The translations under genes were made by a program, and so were the position numbers. Source: Symsagittifera roscoffensis (lineage: Eukaryota > Xenacoelomorpha > Acoela > Convolutidae). From it: DNA of 64,000 nucleotides. The DNA is taken from the NCBI RefSeq assembly GCF_963678635.1, contig NC_087062.1, positions 70,463,345 to 70,527,344 of the forward strand. Direction: 5' to 3'. The notes under the pieces are model-generated. The model did not search any database and had not been told where the DNA came from. It saw nothing but the letters and a program-made list of their open reading frames with translations. Shown one piece after another: positions 1 to 9,459 of this stretch (its first letter is position 1; every line of letters starts with the position of its first letter).

Positions 1-2523
1 TTTTAAAGCACCACAATCGTTCGCACCATCACCTACCATTCCCACATAAAAACCTGCATTCTGAAGCTTCTCAACTAGTTCCGATTTCTGTTCAGGCTTC
101 ATTCTCGCATAGACCGAGGTTCTTTCAAGAAATCTATTTAGAACTGCAGTATCAGTAATCTCCATCAGGGCGGAAAATGCATGGCCACTAAGAGCAAAGG
201 CACTGTTTGAAGGCGACGAGGCTTTGTGTGCAAAGTTGAACACGTCATCTCTAGTGCAGAATTGTCGCATTTGCTTGTTTTTGCGAACGAGCGAACAGTT
301 TCGTGCCACAGCCACAGCCGTTGCGATGTTATCTCCTGTGACCATAATTGATCGAATGTTTGCAGCATGTAGCTTATGAATGACAGGAGCCGACGCTCTC
401 TTAAGCTGGTTGCAAAACACCAGTAGCCCAAGAAACTCGAGGTTTTGTTCTAGATCATTCAGGGTGGCTTTGTGGACTTTGTGCCAGGCCATTTTCGAAT
501 CCAGAGGTCTGTACGCTAAGGCTAGAACTCGATAACCACTGTTTGCATAGTACTCCAAGGACTGGGAAAAGTTACCAGGAAACTGCTTACACATGGCTGC
601 AACCTTTTCGGGTGACCCTTTAACGAAGAAGTCGTAATGATTTTTGCGACTATCTCTCACTATAACGGCCATACGTTGCATTTCGGAGGAAAACGGAAAT
701 TGGCGGACTAATCCAACTTCAACTACCAAACCGGTCTCTGTCCGGGGCGATGAGACAACGGAAGGCGCTAATGAGTCAAAGTCAAATCCACTTCCTGTTC
801 CTTGTTCTGAATACGTCCAGCCAGATGCAGTGAACAGCTTCAAGTCCATGGGATCACCAACAATTTTCCCTTCTATTTTAGTGAGCGTGTGGCAAGTACT
901 GATCCCAATGGCCAGTTTCGAGTCTGGTTCTAATGTTTTCACATCAGATGTCTCTCGGGCCAAAACATTGGTGACTTCGTCTATCGTAACCAGGTGCTTA
1001 AATGTCATGTTATCTTCAGTGAGGGTTCCCGTTTTGTCGAAACAGACAACGTCAATGGATCCGGCAACGTCTATTCTCTGCGGGCTGACACAGAATATTT
1101 TTCTATTTCGCAAACGGCGCTGGGCGAAAACCATACCAATGTTTAAAGCCGCAGGCAATGCTGGTGGTACAGCAATTGTGATTATATCAAGTGGCTTCAA
1201 AATGATCTCTTTCAGGTCTTTCTGCCGATTGATCATTAAGACAAGCGTATATACAAATCCAATCATGGCTATACACAACAAAAACACGACAAACATTATG
1301 GCATCAAAAAACAAGCGAAACGACATCGGTTTTGGGTACAGAATTGATCTTATAAGCTCGCCTTTCATAGTGTGAAATCCAGTGTTGATCACGATGGCAT
1401 AGCAGTGATCATTCGAATAAGTTCGTGACTGCAAAACTGATGTTCCCGAAAACAAAGTATGTTTTGCGTGGCTTTTTTCAGAGTACACAGCTTGGTTCCC
1501 ACTTGCTTGACTGAAAGGCGCTTTGGTCACTGGCACGCTTTCACCTGTTAACATGCTTTCATTCACAATGCACGAGCCGGTCAGTAAAAGCGCGTCAAAG
1601 TTCATCGAGCAACCTCTTTGAGGAATTATAACGATATCCCCTGGAACCAAATCTTTTTGCCATATGTTCTCAACTACACTGTCTCGCAGTACTTCAATAA
1701 CAAAATCCCCTTTAGTCATTGATATTACTTTCTTTTGCTCCGAGTAGGTCATGTAAAGCGCCCAGGCGATCGAGAAAACACTTAAGACTATGATGCAAAT
1801 CGAGTAATAAATGTACTCATCGATAAACCAAACGGTCACGCTGAACAGCTGAAAGAGGTAAAACGGGTGCAACACCTCTTGAACCATCAACTGAGCAATC
1901 GATTTCGGGTTAATGTCTAGTTCATTTGGTCCAAAAACGCCTTTTCGACTCTCAACTTCTTGGCTGGAAAGACCATGTTTAATATTCTGCACAGCTTCTG
2001 ATGCGGTCATACCAGCTGACAGTGATGGTAACTTAGCGACACTGCCTCCGTCGCTTGATATGATATAGATTGACTTTTGAAACGTGAAGCAGAGAAGATG
2101 AAGATGGTACCCTGTTTCGTCGAGGTCAAAATTTATGGATTCAAGATCGATTTTTGGCTGGCTTTTATCTTTAGTTGGTACCTTCTCTGCCATTTGATCA
2201 TTATTGATTTGTCGCCACAGTCGCTGTTGTAACATATTCCAAGTCAAGTCAGATTTAATTTCCATCTTGAATAGACGTCTTCTGAACGATCGCTGGTAAA
2301 AATCCTCTATCAAAACATCCGAGGCGTTGTTTAAAGTTGAAGCCTCGGAAAAGAGAGCATAAATCAACCAATTTGGTTTCCAGTACAATGGCAAAATTGC
2401 TAAACCGGCAGTGAGCACGCTGAAGATCACGAGCAATGTTGCCTTCACGTAATTGAGTCGGTAGCCACGGACTGAAAATTCATTTTCAGATCCGTAGTCT
2501 AGGTACAGTTTGTTGGTTACCAT
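1..2523 (-). CDS. ATP13A: P5B-type cation-transporting ATPase (ATP13A family), 3' end outside window
   Basis: One open frame of 841 codons with no intron. Visible landmarks: hydrophobic segment near residues 26-45; TGES of the actuator domain at 326-329; PPALP at 453-457 in the M4 membrane helix; the phosphorylation motif DKTGTLT with the aspartate at residue 496; KGSPE and MVTGDN in the nucleotide and phosphorylation domains; GDGANDCGALK at about 832-841, exactly at the window edge. PPALP rather than PPELP separates P5B from P5A. Known members of the family sit in endo-lysosomal or ER-derived membranes, and ATP13A2 and ATP13A3 transport polyamines; the substrate here is inferred only from the family. 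The start ATG is at 2523-2521, directly preceded by an in-frame TAG. The last membrane helices (M5 onward) lie beyond base 1. An 841-codon stretch without an intron is unusual for an animal P5 ATPase; no stop or frameshift was seen, so it looks functional. Confidence 0.93.
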   Translation of the reverse strand, partial: MVTNKLYLDYGSENEFSVRGYRLNYVKATLLVIFSVLTAGLAILPLYWKPNWLIYALFSEASTLNNASDVLIEDFYQRSFRRRLFKMEIKSDLTWNMLQQRLWRQINNDQMAEKVPTKDKSQPKIDLESINFDLDETGYHLHLLCFTFQKSIYIISSDGGSVAKLPSLSAGMTASEAVQNIKHGLSSQEVESRKGVFGPNELDINPKSIAQLMVQEVLHPFYLFQLFSVTVWFIDEYIYYSICIIVLSVFSIAWALYMTYSEQKKVISMTKGDFVIEVLRDSVVENIWQKDLVPGDIVIIPQRGCSMNFDALLLTGSCIVNESMLTGESVPVTKAPFSQASGNQAVYSEKSHAKHTLFSGTSVLQSRTYSNDHCYAIVINTGFHTMKGELIRSILYPKPMSFRLFFDAIMFVVFLLCIAMIGFVYTLVLMINRQKDLKEIILKPLDIITIAVPPALPAALNIGMVFAQRRLRNRKIFCVSPQRIDVAGSIDVVCFDKTGTLTEDNMTFKHLVTIDEVTNVLARETSDVKTLEPDSKLAIGISTCHTLTKIEGKIVGDPMDLKLFTASGWTYSEQGTGSGFDFDSLAPSVVSSPRTETGLVVEVGLVRQFPFSSEMQRMAVIVRDSRKNHYDFFVKGSPEKVAAMCKQFPGNFSQSLEYYANSGYRVLALAYRPLDSKMAWHKVHKATLNDLEQNLEFLGLLVFCNQLKRASAPVIHKLHAANIRSIMVTGDNIATAVAVARNCSLVRKNKQMRQFCTRDDVFNFAHKASSPSNSAFALSGHAFSALMEITDTAVLNRFLERTSVYARMKPEQKSELVEKLQNAGFYVGMVGDGANDCGALK

Positions 2524-2726
2524 CTAGTTTACATCTGGTGTCTTAAAAAAACATTATCTAGTTTAACTCCCCGATTTGAACAAGTTTTTGCCTAATTGAG
2601 CAGCAAAACATGTAGATTTTGATGTAATAAAGCCAGCAGCGCCCATTAATATGATAAATCACATCAGTTTTTATGAAAATGGTTCAAACTACTGTTCTGT
2701 ATAAACTAAACACATTTAAACGCATT

Positions 2727-2940
2727 AGTAGTAAAAGAGTGAGCTGATGAGAGGGGAGGGGTGGGAGACCCCCCATGTTTTAAGATGAGGAATAGAACAT
2801 CAGGTCTCCCAGCTATGTATTAAGATAGTGAATAGAATTGGTAAGGTTTGGTAATTGATGTTCTATTCCCTGTTTTAAATAATGGGGGTCTCCCAGCACC
2901 CACCCCCCCCCCCCCTGATCAGCTCACTCTTTTACTGCTT
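2727..2940. mobile_element. 214-bp MITE with ~22-bp terminal inverted repeats
   Basis: The left end 2727-2748 (AGTAGTAAAAGAGTGAGCTG...) is the reverse complement of 2917-2939 with one mismatch. The interior is also partly self-complementary: a GGGAGACCCCC / GGGGGTCTCCC pair and a gaatagaacatca / tgatgttctattc pair. A 5-bp direct repeat GCATT (2722-2726 and 2941-2945) may be the target duplication. There is no coding capacity, so it is a non-autonomous DNA transposon whose family I cannot assign. Confidence 0.7.
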
Positions 2941-3140
2941 GCATTTGATTAAACCAAAGATAAAATGGACAAAACAAGTCTTTGGAGTGGTCTATGAGCA
3001 AATGGCAAAATTTTCTACCCCAGTTATCGTTTCAAACAAAAAACGAGAGCTTTTTAACACCGAGGTGAAGCCTTTTTTTTAACACTAGCGAGAACACGAC
3101 CAAAAACAAAAAAAAAACTTCGAATTAGCAAAAAATTCGG

Positions 3141-3219
3141 CGATATCTTGGACTCGAACCTATGACCTACTGCGACCTAGAAATTAAGACTAACGGACTA
3201 ACCACTCAGCCAAGGACGC
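3141..3219 (-). tRNA. tRNA-like pseudogene or tRNA-derived SINE head
   Basis: Read on the minus strand the segment carries an A box (TGGCTGAGTGGTTAGTCC, 3195-3212) and a perfect B box (GGTTCGAGTCC, 3150-3160) at tRNA-like spacing. The D arm resembles Leu/Ser-type tRNAs and the anticodon region contains CTTAATT. The acceptor stem (GCGTCCT against GATATCGC) and T stem pair poorly, and the anticodon loop is over-long. A functional tRNA is therefore unlikely; a decayed tRNA or tRNA-derived retroposon fits better. Confidence 0.5.
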
Positions 3220-3796
3220 TTGGTCCGTAACAAACACTAGCCTCAAATAAAGGCGAGAACAGATGCTATGAAATTTCCAATGCTACAGATAGTGATTATA
3301 GCAAAAAGTCACACAAGTGAACACTTTTAATGAATACTTTTATTTGCGAGCTAGGTAAGAAAAAAAAGAAGGTTCAACTAAAACACTACCTGCTCGCTAG
3401 CGTAAAAAACATATGAAGCAAGTAAACAGATATTTAAGCTGCAAACTAGCTGAAAAATGTCTGCTGACAGATGCTTGTAAGTAGAAGCAGTAAAAAAAAG
3501 GGATGTCAAAGATACAACTACGAGAGAAAAAAGCAAGTTAATTTTTAGCCAGTAACACTCAACCTTGCTCCTATACTTCAAGAGGAAAAATTTTGAAGGT
3601 AAGCTTTGCTATTTGGAATCATAACTATACCATTTCCAGAATCTTTTCCGACAAAAAATAAGAAAGCAATCAAACATAACTTATTCAGGTCACATTTAGA
3701 AATCATAACTGATTGTGATGTGAATAGTACTAATGTAACTCTGGATGGTGAGTGTAAAAACATAAAGGTGATATTGTCAAAAAATCTTTAGCTCCA
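3220..3796. other. AT-rich spacer, nothing recognised
   Basis: Open frames here are short and overlap on opposite strands, with no recognisable domain. No repeat boundary was found. Confidence 0.4.
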
Positions 3797-3874
3797 CAAG
3801 TGGTATAGCGTGATTGCATGTGGTGGTCGCATGAGCCGGTCATTCACCTCTGACAGGAGCCGGTCATTCACCCC
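3797..3874 (+). repeat. Left inverted repeat with internal tandem subrepeats
   Basis: It shares GTATAGCGTG and CATGAGCCGGTCATTCACC with the reverse complement of 7832-7922. The word GAGCCGGTCATTCACC occurs twice, 24 bp apart, so the end has short tandem subrepeats. Confidence 0.65.
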
Positions 3875-4284
3875 TTGAATGCTGGACACTTTTTGAACAA
3901 ATCATGCGTTTGTACAAAAATGAACACAGAATTTACTGACCACAAAATTTTATGAATAGTTCAAGCTCAACAAAATAACTACAACAAATTTTTATCGCGA
4001 AGAGTCTTGCTTTAATTGTTGAAAGTGAAACATGAATCCAGCCGCTTGTTACGTCGTCAGTGATGGTCTTACGGAGATATCTTTTATGGTTTTGAAGGAA
4101 CGATTCACTCTGTGCAGTACGCATATCGCTGCGGACTATGGGAATCAGAGTGGTTGGGAATTCATCGAGCATCGAGTACACCCGACCAATGATTTCCCAA
4201 TTGAGCAATATTTCATTTCAGAAGTTCACGAAGTGGAAGAAGCCAATCCTTATAATTCTTTCTATGTTCGGCCACTCTCTGCTC

Positions 4285-4492
4285 AGATTTGCAACTTCTG
4301 AATGTACCCTGAGAGCACCCCACTATATGGTTGAGATATTGAAGTTCGGTTAATTTTTTAATATCCACGTGTTTTGAAAAAAAAATATAAAAACGCCATA
4401 TCTCGAACAATATAAGGATTTGAGCAGTCATACTTGAACGCCAGATTTGCAACCCCTAAATGTACTTAACAGCACCCCACTATATAGGAATG
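4285..4492 (+). repeat. Pair of short direct repeats about 156 bp apart
   Basis: Two segments starting near 4285 and 4441 both read CAGATTTGCAAC-YYCT-RAATGTAC followed by AGCACCCCACTATAT. They look like a diverged tandem duplication; no coding role is visible. Confidence 0.55.
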
Positions 4493-4676
4493 TGTAGAAC
4501 GTATGTATATAAAAAAAAATTTCAAATTTTGCAATTTTTGGCCTTGTAACAGACCAACAGACTTAAACATGAGCCAAATGAAATTTCTTAAGCATTTTAA
4601 CCTACGGTATACCTTAAACGTGCAAAAACATTTTCGTTAAATATGCAAAAAACAATACGTGCAAAAACATGCAAAA

Positions 4677-4727
4677 ATAGGGACTTCTTAAACACGTCAA
4701 CATAGGGACTTCTTAAACATGTATCAC
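4677..4727 (+). repeat. Two 25-bp tandem copies, with an inverted copy near 8569-8598
   Basis: ATAGGGACTTCTTAAACA occurs at 4677 and again at 4702. The same word, with one base changed, occurs inverted near 8569-8598 (TGTTTAAGAAGTTCCTATGT). This suggests a second, larger inverted structure around the whole 4.7-8.6 kb region. Confidence 0.55.
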
Positions 4728-4728
4728 G

Positions 4729-5158
4729 CAGGGTTGGCAAAATGTAAGTTAAAAACAAAAATAACAAAATAACTGTTATTTATCGAAAAAAACATGTTAT
4801 TTTTGTTAAATTGTTAATTAAATTAACATATCAACAAGAGTTGAGTTTCTTGAACAGAAACGCCAACTTTCCGGCTTTCTCAACGCCGAGTTGAGCACGA
4901 AGCTTCCCATACGTCAGGTGAGATTTTTCGCTCTGTAGTTTGTCAAGTGAAACTGCAATTGGTTTGAAAATTTTTTTTTCATCCGTTCGGGATTCGCTAC
5001 AATCGTTTCGGAACAAGCATACAGTATAGTTGCGTTGTGTTTTTCTAAGAATTACTCATATTTCTAAGAAATAGCTAACATCACTGTTAGAAATTATAAA
5101 TAACACTGTAAGTTAATTTCAATGTTAAATAACAATGTTAAATAACATGCCAACCCTG
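4729..5158 (-). mobile_element. 430-bp hAT-superfamily remnant with 8-bp target duplication
   Basis: The element begins CAGGGTTGGCA (4729) and ends TGCCAACCCTG (5158), short terminal inverted repeats beginning CAGGG as in many hAT elements. It is flanked by a perfect 8-bp duplication gtatcacg (4721-4728 and 5159-5166), the hAT target-site length. Subterminal runs of TTAA/GTTATT repeats are also inverted. It holds only a C-terminal transposase remnant on the minus strand. Confidence 0.85.
4831..5016 (-). pseudogene. hAT transposase C-terminal (dimerisation region) remnant
   Basis: A 61-codon frame inside the hAT element ends GKLRAQLGVEKAGKLAFLFK-KLN. This resembles the C-terminal tail of hAT transposases after the dimerisation domain (LR-x-LG-x-EKA-KLxFxYK-LN). 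The catalytic core and zinc finger are absent, so the copy is an internally deleted, non-autonomous derivative. Homology is judged by pattern only. Confidence 0.55.
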
Positions 5159-5166
5159 GTATCACG

Positions 5167-6540
5167 TGAAACGCCAAATAAATAATAGATAGATAATTTG
5201 ATCGAATGACAAGAAACATCTCAATAATCAATTTTTTGGCAGCAATAGTAAAATTATAAAGCAAAAAAGAGTAAAAAGAAAATATTTACCTTTTTCAATT
5301 TTTCCCGGATGAAATGTAACATCTATACCAGCAACTTTTGACGGAAATAATCATTAAAAGAAAACTATTATTAAATTTAAATTAATCATTTCCAATATAA
5401 GTTTACTAAAAAAATTTCAAGTCAAATAGTTAGTTAACATTTTTTAATTCTTCAAGTAGTAATCAAGAAAAGAAAGCAAATTACTTGTTCAAAAAATGAA
5501 CATTGAAATAGTACAAGTCAGCAAGCGTGAAATACTCGCTATCTATGTCCTCGGAGAGAGCGATGAGGTGATGATAAGGAAGGAACACATGTATAACAGC
5601 GTATTGACCATATAAAGCCAATTAACTTTAACTGAGATTGTACTCTCCGCAAACGGAGACTACACAGACGGAGGTTGTTCGACCTTACACGAGGAAGTTT
5701 TCCAGGATTTCCGAGAGAATAGGACCGAGCACCATGAACATCCATGACTGTGATGACTACACTGCCATACTCCATGACGAGAGAATTGCCGGCTGGTCGC
5801 TACAAAAAGTGGGAATTATCAAATGAAACTAAATAATTCCATTTGAACGGTTGCAGAGTAGTCACTTTGCGTACATAATTATGTCGTATCTAAAAGAACA
5901 GAAACTGAAGTAATATCGAGACTAAGTTCACAGAAAAGCACCACAAAAGATTCGGAAGTTCTTTTGACGGCTACCGTGGACACTGTAACAGCTTTTGAGG
6001 CAAAGGGATGTTACTTCCCCTTTTGTGAATGTCAAGAACAAAGAAGTCAATCAGCAGAACTCGAGAAGGGACAAAAACAACGATAGCCAACCATTGAACA
6101 GAAGAAATACTTGAAGAAATTAGGGTTAAACCTTGTCGAAATTTGGGAATGCCAGTGGAATGCATTGGTTAAAAATTAACAGTTTGGAACAAATCTGTTC
6201 ATGAAAAACAATTTACCATACCAACAACCACAGACAGAGGCTCAGCTCTTAGAAAAACTACTGAGCAATCAAATTTTTGGTGTTGAAAACCTAAACTCAA
6301 TAAACTGCCTCCAATCTTCAAGAATTCTAAGGTCAGTAGAGAAGATATTGGAGAACAGAAGCAGAATTTCACAATGGAGAATGACTTGATGAAGAAACCA
6401 CAACGAATGTTAATATCAAGCAAGAGACTACCTCGAGGACCGACCATCACCCCTCCCGAAGTTTTACGGCGAACAAGGACTGGAAATCCAGAAGATCCAT
6501 TTGGTTATCCAGTTCAAAGGTCAAAAGCGTTTCCAACCAT
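5167..6540. other. Unassigned AT-rich interior of the PolB element
   Basis: Many short frames occur on both strands. By position the plus-strand frames at 6201-6556 could be decayed N-terminal polymerase sequence, but no motif confirms it. Confidence 0.3.
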
Positions 6541-7440
6541 GTGTTCAATGTTGTAAAACGAAGAAGAGATGGTGATCGAAATCCTGCATTTTCAGTTGTT
6601 GCAACAACAAGCAAATTGATTACCAACAGGGCCTACGGATACCAGATATTGGATCGGTCACGCCAGACCAAAACCAAGTATATTGTGGGATTTGCAATCA
6701 ATAGTATGATGAAAGATCGATTCTTTCGAAAATTCAATGAGCTCCCTAATCAGATCTATGAAGTAAAATTTGCGGAAGAGGATCATCGAGCACAATTGTT
6801 GGTTTCTTCATTTTTCAGTCTGCTAAATTAGCTAGGCTTAACCTTGTGCACAAATTTTTTAATCCACCGTGTGATCCTGTGAAGCATGAATTTATTGAAA
6901 TAGATACGGATAGTCTGTACATTGCAATAAATAGTGAAGATCTGGATGACATCGTCCCACCTCAGATGAAGCATGTCTGGAGCTGGATGCGAGCTTCAGA
7001 TTGTACCGTCAATTTTGAAGCCACTTCAGGCAGCAACTTCTTCCCGAGAAAATATTGTACTACACATGATGCATTCGATCAGCGTACACCAGGACTGTTA
7101 AAAGAAGAGTTTTGATGTACATAAATGGTTGCTTTATGTTCGAAGACGTTATGCTGTTACGACGAAGACTCAAAAACAGCAAAGCTTAGTTGCAAAAAAA
7201 TTAATCAAAGTACCTTGAAAAAAAATGATCCACTGCAAAATTACAAAAGTGTATTGGAACAACAGGAGATCGAGCGAAAACATAAGTGTTTTAGAACAAC
7301 AGGACGAGAATAATGAGCGTCGTGTCACTCATGAGTTGAAGAAGAATGGCTGATACTACTTTTACACCACGAGAAAAGTTCGCGATGATGGTATTCACAG
7401 AGATGCATTAGATATTTGAAAACTGTCCCGTGGAGGTCAA
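6541..7440 (+). pseudogene. Family-B DNA polymerase (protein-primed type) remnant
   Basis: Successive plus-strand frames line up with one polymerase. 6541-6830 gives KRRRDGDRNPA and a TSKLITNRAYGYQI segment, the N-SxYG-like motif B, where the usual N-S has become N-R. A frameshift near 6810 leads to QSAKLARLNLVHKFF and then EIDTDSLYIA (motif C, DTDS, about 6895-6925) and FDQRTPGL (to 7115). After a stop, 7125 onward gives VALCSKTLCCY, and near 7290-7430 come CFRTTGREN and YYFYTTRKVRDDGIHRDALDI, matching the C-terminus of invertebrate PolB proteins. At least one frameshift and two stops make it non-functional. The order of motifs is the evidence; the exact element class is inferred. Confidence 0.75.
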
Positions 7441-7831
7441 TGAGCTTCATTAGAAACCTGGTAACGATTTGAGTATAGCATGTATATTTAGCGTTGCTCT
7501 ACGGTCATTGACAAAAATTCATTAGTAGAATAGAATTAGAATGAACCTTATCTCCAGTCAGCTTGGTTATAGAGGGTTACAGCTAGACTAGAAATTGGTA
7601 CTACAATAAAAAAAAATACTCAGTAATAGTTGTTAGAGAAACAATAGGATATATTTAACCAATTGAGTCCTCTAAATTTTCTGCTAATTGAACACCATCA
7701 GACTTAACGGATAGGATAAGAAATATAGATAGCTAGCAGTAGGGATAGGGTGATTGACCGGCTCTTGACGTGATGAATGGTTTAGGGATAGGGCTAGAAT
7801 GAATTTGTAGTAGTAGGGAAAGAGATAGTGA

Positions 7832-7922
7832 TGGGGTGAATGGCCGGCTCTTGACTGGCTCCTGACAGGGGTGAATGACCGGCTCATGACCTCCACTGCA
7901 TTCGACCACGCTATACTACTTC
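7832..7922 (-). repeat. Right inverted repeat, partner of 3797-3874
   Basis: It is an inverted, roughly 85% similar copy of the left repeat (estimated by eye). Further degenerate copies of the GACCGGCTCTTGAC word lie at 7751-7769, so the subrepeats extend inward. Confidence 0.65.
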
Positions 7923-8835
7923 TATGAAACACAAGAATCACAAGAATAGCCGGTTTCTGTTCAAGTAGCACTGAATTCTCCGACCGTATTCTTGAGAAAA
8001 AAAATTCTTCTTTTTTATTAGTTTTAGTGTGGTGTGATGAAAGGATCTGAGCGAAAGTTAGAACTCTGGCATATTCGACCGCCATAGTGAAGTAAGGAAA
8101 CTGAACAACAGTTTTTGACAAAATGGCGCGAAAAACTCCAGAAGCTATAATTACTCGAGTAAAAGTAAGTCTTCATGGCTGAAATTAAGAATAAGTTTAA
8201 AGCTTGCTCGTTCACCTTATTCGCTCGAACTTAGACCACAAATTTAAAAACTTCAGTATTTTTCTTAACACTGAGAAAAAATTATTCAAAAATTATGATT
8301 GCCGTTTGAGTCACGACTGAAAGGGCTTTATAATGATATATCACTCTACCCATTCCGATGATTATTTGTTCTACCCAATTTTGCGTGGAAAACAGAAAAA
8401 AAACACACCTGTAAACAAAGTTGCTCCGCAAATAGTCGGAACAAACAAATATAATTTGGACAATCCTCACTAGTTAACTAGACAACCTCTAAATGTTTTA
8501 GCTAGTCTTGATTTTGTATATCTGTGCTGTGCAACCTTCATATTATATAATTGAGACTTTTCCAGCTATGTTTAAGAAGTTCCTATGTTGAGATGTATAG
8601 GAATTTTACGCTATCTCTACGCGTTTTGACTGCAGTCTAAATATACAAATCAATGCTGTGCAAATAGGTTTAAACGCTATTATAAACCATAACTATTCAT
8701 CATGCATCGGTTTTGGTACTAATCGCCGTTTTTGTTCACACATACATTTTTCAACTAAATGATGTTTTGTAAATGATTGTATTGGATACCGTACTCCTTT
8801 TCGGGCTATACTTTCTATTGATACCATTCTTGATT
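7923..8835. other. AT-rich spacer, no gene recognised
   Basis: No frame over about 65 codons, no domain and no clear RNA structure. The only link is the inverted copy of the 4677 repeat at about 8569-8598. Confidence 0.4.
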
Positions 8836-9259
8836 TTGTGCTTCAGTTTTGTTCTGGTAGCTGAACCCCCTCTTGAACTTGTTCACTGGTTACTGCAGTA
8901 TGAGCGATTGGTTGTTGACTGTCTGAAAAGCTCCATCTTGCTCCGTGGGTGTTATGGATGCTTCAGTGGCATGTCGCCGCTAGTAGAAGCAGTAACCGTA
9001 ACGTTCAAGAAAGATGAATGAACCTGCTACGAGCGCCTACCAATTGCGAATTTGTTTGCTAGGACCACGGAAGGATGTCTACTTATAGAGGTTGTCTTTG
9101 GTAGCCTTTTGTTTTAAGCCTGTGAAATTAATGTTACAAATACGATTTTTGTTTTCAAATTTCAATTCATCTACTTTTACTCCAAAGAAATCGTTATATC
9201 TATAATTGATAGGTTCATCTGTCCCATGGTCACGACACTTTTACATATCTATAAATCCT

Positions 9260-9459
9260 NNNNNNNNNNNNNNNNNNNNNNNNNNNNNNNNNNNNNNNNN
9301 NNNNNNNNNNNNNNNNNNNNNNNNNNNNNNNNNNNNNNNNNNNNNNNNNNNNNNNNNNNNNNNNNNNNNNNNNNNNNNNNNNNNNNNNNNNNNNNNNNNN
9401 NNNNNNNNNNNNNNNNNNNNNNNNNNNNNNNNNNNNNNNNNNNNNNNNNNNNNNNNNNN
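9260..9459. other. Assembly gap, 200 Ns
   Basis: A run of exactly 200 Ns, a conventional scaffold-gap placeholder, near the start of the satellite array. The true gap size is unknown, so the array may be longer than it appears. Confidence 0.99.

Larger units (their letters stand above)
3797..7922 (+). mobile_element. Decayed ~4.1-kb DNA element with inverted ends and a PolB remnant (Polinton/Maverick-like)
   Basis: Its ends are inverted copies of each other (3797-3874 and 7832-7922), and the plus strand between them encodes pieces of a family-B DNA polymerase (6541-7440). Polymerase plus terminal inverted repeats suggests a Maverick/Polinton-like self-synthesising element or a relative. No integrase, protease, ATPase or capsid gene is recognisable, and 4.1 kb is far below the usual 15-20 kb, so it would be a heavily deleted copy. 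A hAT-type insertion (4729-5158) is nested inside. The inverted repeats could also be an unrelated dispersed repeat flanking a polymerase fragment. Confidence 0.45.

Noticed and set aside
644-1375. 243-codon plus-strand frame
   Set aside because: It is antisense to the ATPase, which has the catalytic motifs.
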